Shown one piece after another: positions 5,596 to 6,363 of a stretch of 6,363 nt of DNA. The position numbers and the translations under genes are program-made. The DNA is from QQUD01 sp039029915. Its GTDB lineage: Bacteria > Chloroflexota > Anaerolineae > Promineifilales > Promineifilaceae. Where the stretch lies: contig JBCCFD010000453.1 in the NCBI GenBank assembly GCA_039029915.1, forward strand, positions 1 to 6,363, written 5' to 3'. Under the pieces are notes generated by a model, which was given only the letters and a program-made list of their open reading frames with translations, was not told where the DNA came from and made no database searches. Position 1 is the first letter of the stretch, and each line of letters opens with the position of its first letter.

Positions 5596-6363
5596 ATGTT
5601 TAAAAGAATTGAGTTGATCGATTTTCAGCCCAACACATCTGGTTTGAAAGAAGAAGTTATTCAAGGATTGCAATCTCAACAAAAAATATTGCCAGCGAAG
5701 CTTTTTTACGATGAAAATGGCTCTGTGCTGTTTGATCAGATTACAGCCCTGCCAGAATATTATCCAACGCGTACTGAACAAAAAATTATGGATGAGAACA
5801 TTGCTGAAATGGCAAGCCGTATTGGCGAGCGTTGCCTGCTTATTGAATACGGTAGCGGCAGCAGTCAAAAAACGCGCACCCTGCTAGCCAATCTGCCCAA
5901 TATGGCTGGATTTGTGCCTATTGATATTTCGGGCACACATCTTTTGAAATCGGCATACGCCATTGCGGCGCAGTTTCCAAACTTAGACATCGTGCCAATT
6001 TGTGCTGATTACGAAACTGATTTTAAGATGCCAACTTTTACCGTGGTGAATCAAAAGGTTGCTTATTTTCCCGGCTCAACTATTGGTAATTTTCATCCTC
6101 AAGAGGCTGTCAACTTTTTGAAACAAATGCGCCGGGTGTGTGGAAACGATAGTCATTTGCTGATTGGAGTTGATTTGAAAAAAGAGCCTGAGGTGCTGCA
6201 CGCGGCGTATAACGACAGTGCGGGGGTCACGGCCGAATTTAATCTCAACATGCTTCGTCATCTGAATCGAGAGCTGGGGGCGAATTTTAATCTTGATGGG
6301 TTTGTTCATCAGGCCCATTACGATGCGGAATACGGCCGTATTGAGATGCATCTCATTAGCAAA
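5596..6363 (+). CDS. egtD: L-histidine N-alpha-methyltransferase (3' end off window)
   Basis: EgtD uses SAM three times to convert histidine to hercynine, the first step of ergothioneine synthesis; it is cytoplasmic. The frame is open to the window end, giving 256 codons of an expected 320 or so. Seen here: LPAKLFYDENGS (32-43); EYYPTRTE (54-61), whose Tyr56 matches a histidine-binding Tyr of the mycobacterial enzyme; the SAM motif EYGSGSSQKTR (84-94); PIDIS (108-112); ADYE (137-140); FPGSTIGNF (158-166) with the histidine-binding Asn165; AYNDSAGVTAEFN (204-216) with Tyr205; and RIEM (248-251). The conserved Glu and Ser near mycobacterial positions 282 and 284, which help select histidine, lie beyond the edge and cannot be checked. 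No egtB is upstream; it may follow downstream. Related Methyltransf_33 proteins act on other substrates, but the motif set here is typical of EgtD. Confidence 0.93.
   Translation, partial: MFKRIELIDFQPNTSGLKEEVIQGLQSQQKILPAKLFYDENGSVLFDQITALPEYYPTRTEQKIMDENIAEMASRIGERCLLIEYGSGSSQKTRTLLANLPNMAGFVPIDISGTHLLKSAYAIAAQFPNLDIVPICADYETDFKMPTFTVVNQKVAYFPGSTIGNFHPQEAVNFLKQMRRVCGNDSHLLIGVDLKKEPEVLHAAYNDSAGVTAEFNLNMLRHLNRELGANFNLDGFVHQAHYDAEYGRIEMHLISK

Larger units (their letters stand above)
1035..6339. repeat. Dispersed iterated palindrome ACGGCCGT
   Basis: Exact copies start at 1035, 2311, 2644, 2854, 4523, 4667, 5416 and 6332. One-base variants, all keeping ACGGCCG, start at 1851, 3467 and 6229. 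Within genes the core is read as Arg-Pro, Gly-Arg, or Thr/Ala-Ala, so all three codon phases occur and protein sequence does not explain it. Six of the eight exact copies read AAACGGCCGT on one strand. It resembles an iterated palindrome, methylation target or protein-binding site spread through the genome. Confidence 0.8.

Noticed and set aside
5572..6351. Minus-strand frames of 98 and 91 codons opposite egtD
   Set aside because: The plus strand carries a full set of EgtD motifs; these are antisense shadows without ribosome sites.

Overview
This 6.4 kb window has mid-range base composition (roughly mid-40s % GC by eye) and carries five recognisable or probable protein genes plus one candidate 51-residue small ORF. 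I suggest an Anaerolineae-like member of the Chloroflexota. The main reason is a secreted lipoprotein with a long Pro/Thr/Glu/Ala 'stalk' followed by an alpha/beta-hydrolase, a common style in that group. This assignment is inference; no rRNA or marker gene is present.

Layout. At the left edge (3-407, +) is the 3' end of a multi-pass membrane protein of unknown function. It converges, across an 88-base gap, on a three-gene minus-strand block. Read in transcription order, that block is a secreted alpha/beta-hydrolase lipoprotein (start revised to 4776), an APH-fold small-molecule kinase (2679-1687) and a DUF2332 protein (1686-496). Spacing is 6 bases between the first two and 0 bases (TAAATG) between the last two, so they look like one transcript. 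A sigma70-like promoter for it sits at 4966-4994.

From 4777 to 5595 is an 819-base region holding no large gene. It contains the promoter and an inverted repeat in front of the hydrolase, then a plus-strand foldable segment (5114-5192), a strong Shine-Dalgarno and a 51-codon ORF (5213-5368). A further 227-base stretch with small inverted repeats leads to egtD. The right edge is the first 256 codons of egtD (5596 onward, +), the histidine N-alpha-trimethyltransferase of ergothioneine synthesis, cut by the window end. No egtB lies upstream of it.

The most unusual signal is not a gene. The palindrome ACGGCCGT occurs eight times, and its CGGCCG core eleven times, every core preceded by A on the plus strand. 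It falls in all three codon phases, in four genes and in one intergenic site. This looks like a genome-wide iterated palindrome similar in kind to cyanobacterial HIP1. The second signal worth following is the structured leader plus small Cys/Pro-containing ORF upstream of egtD.
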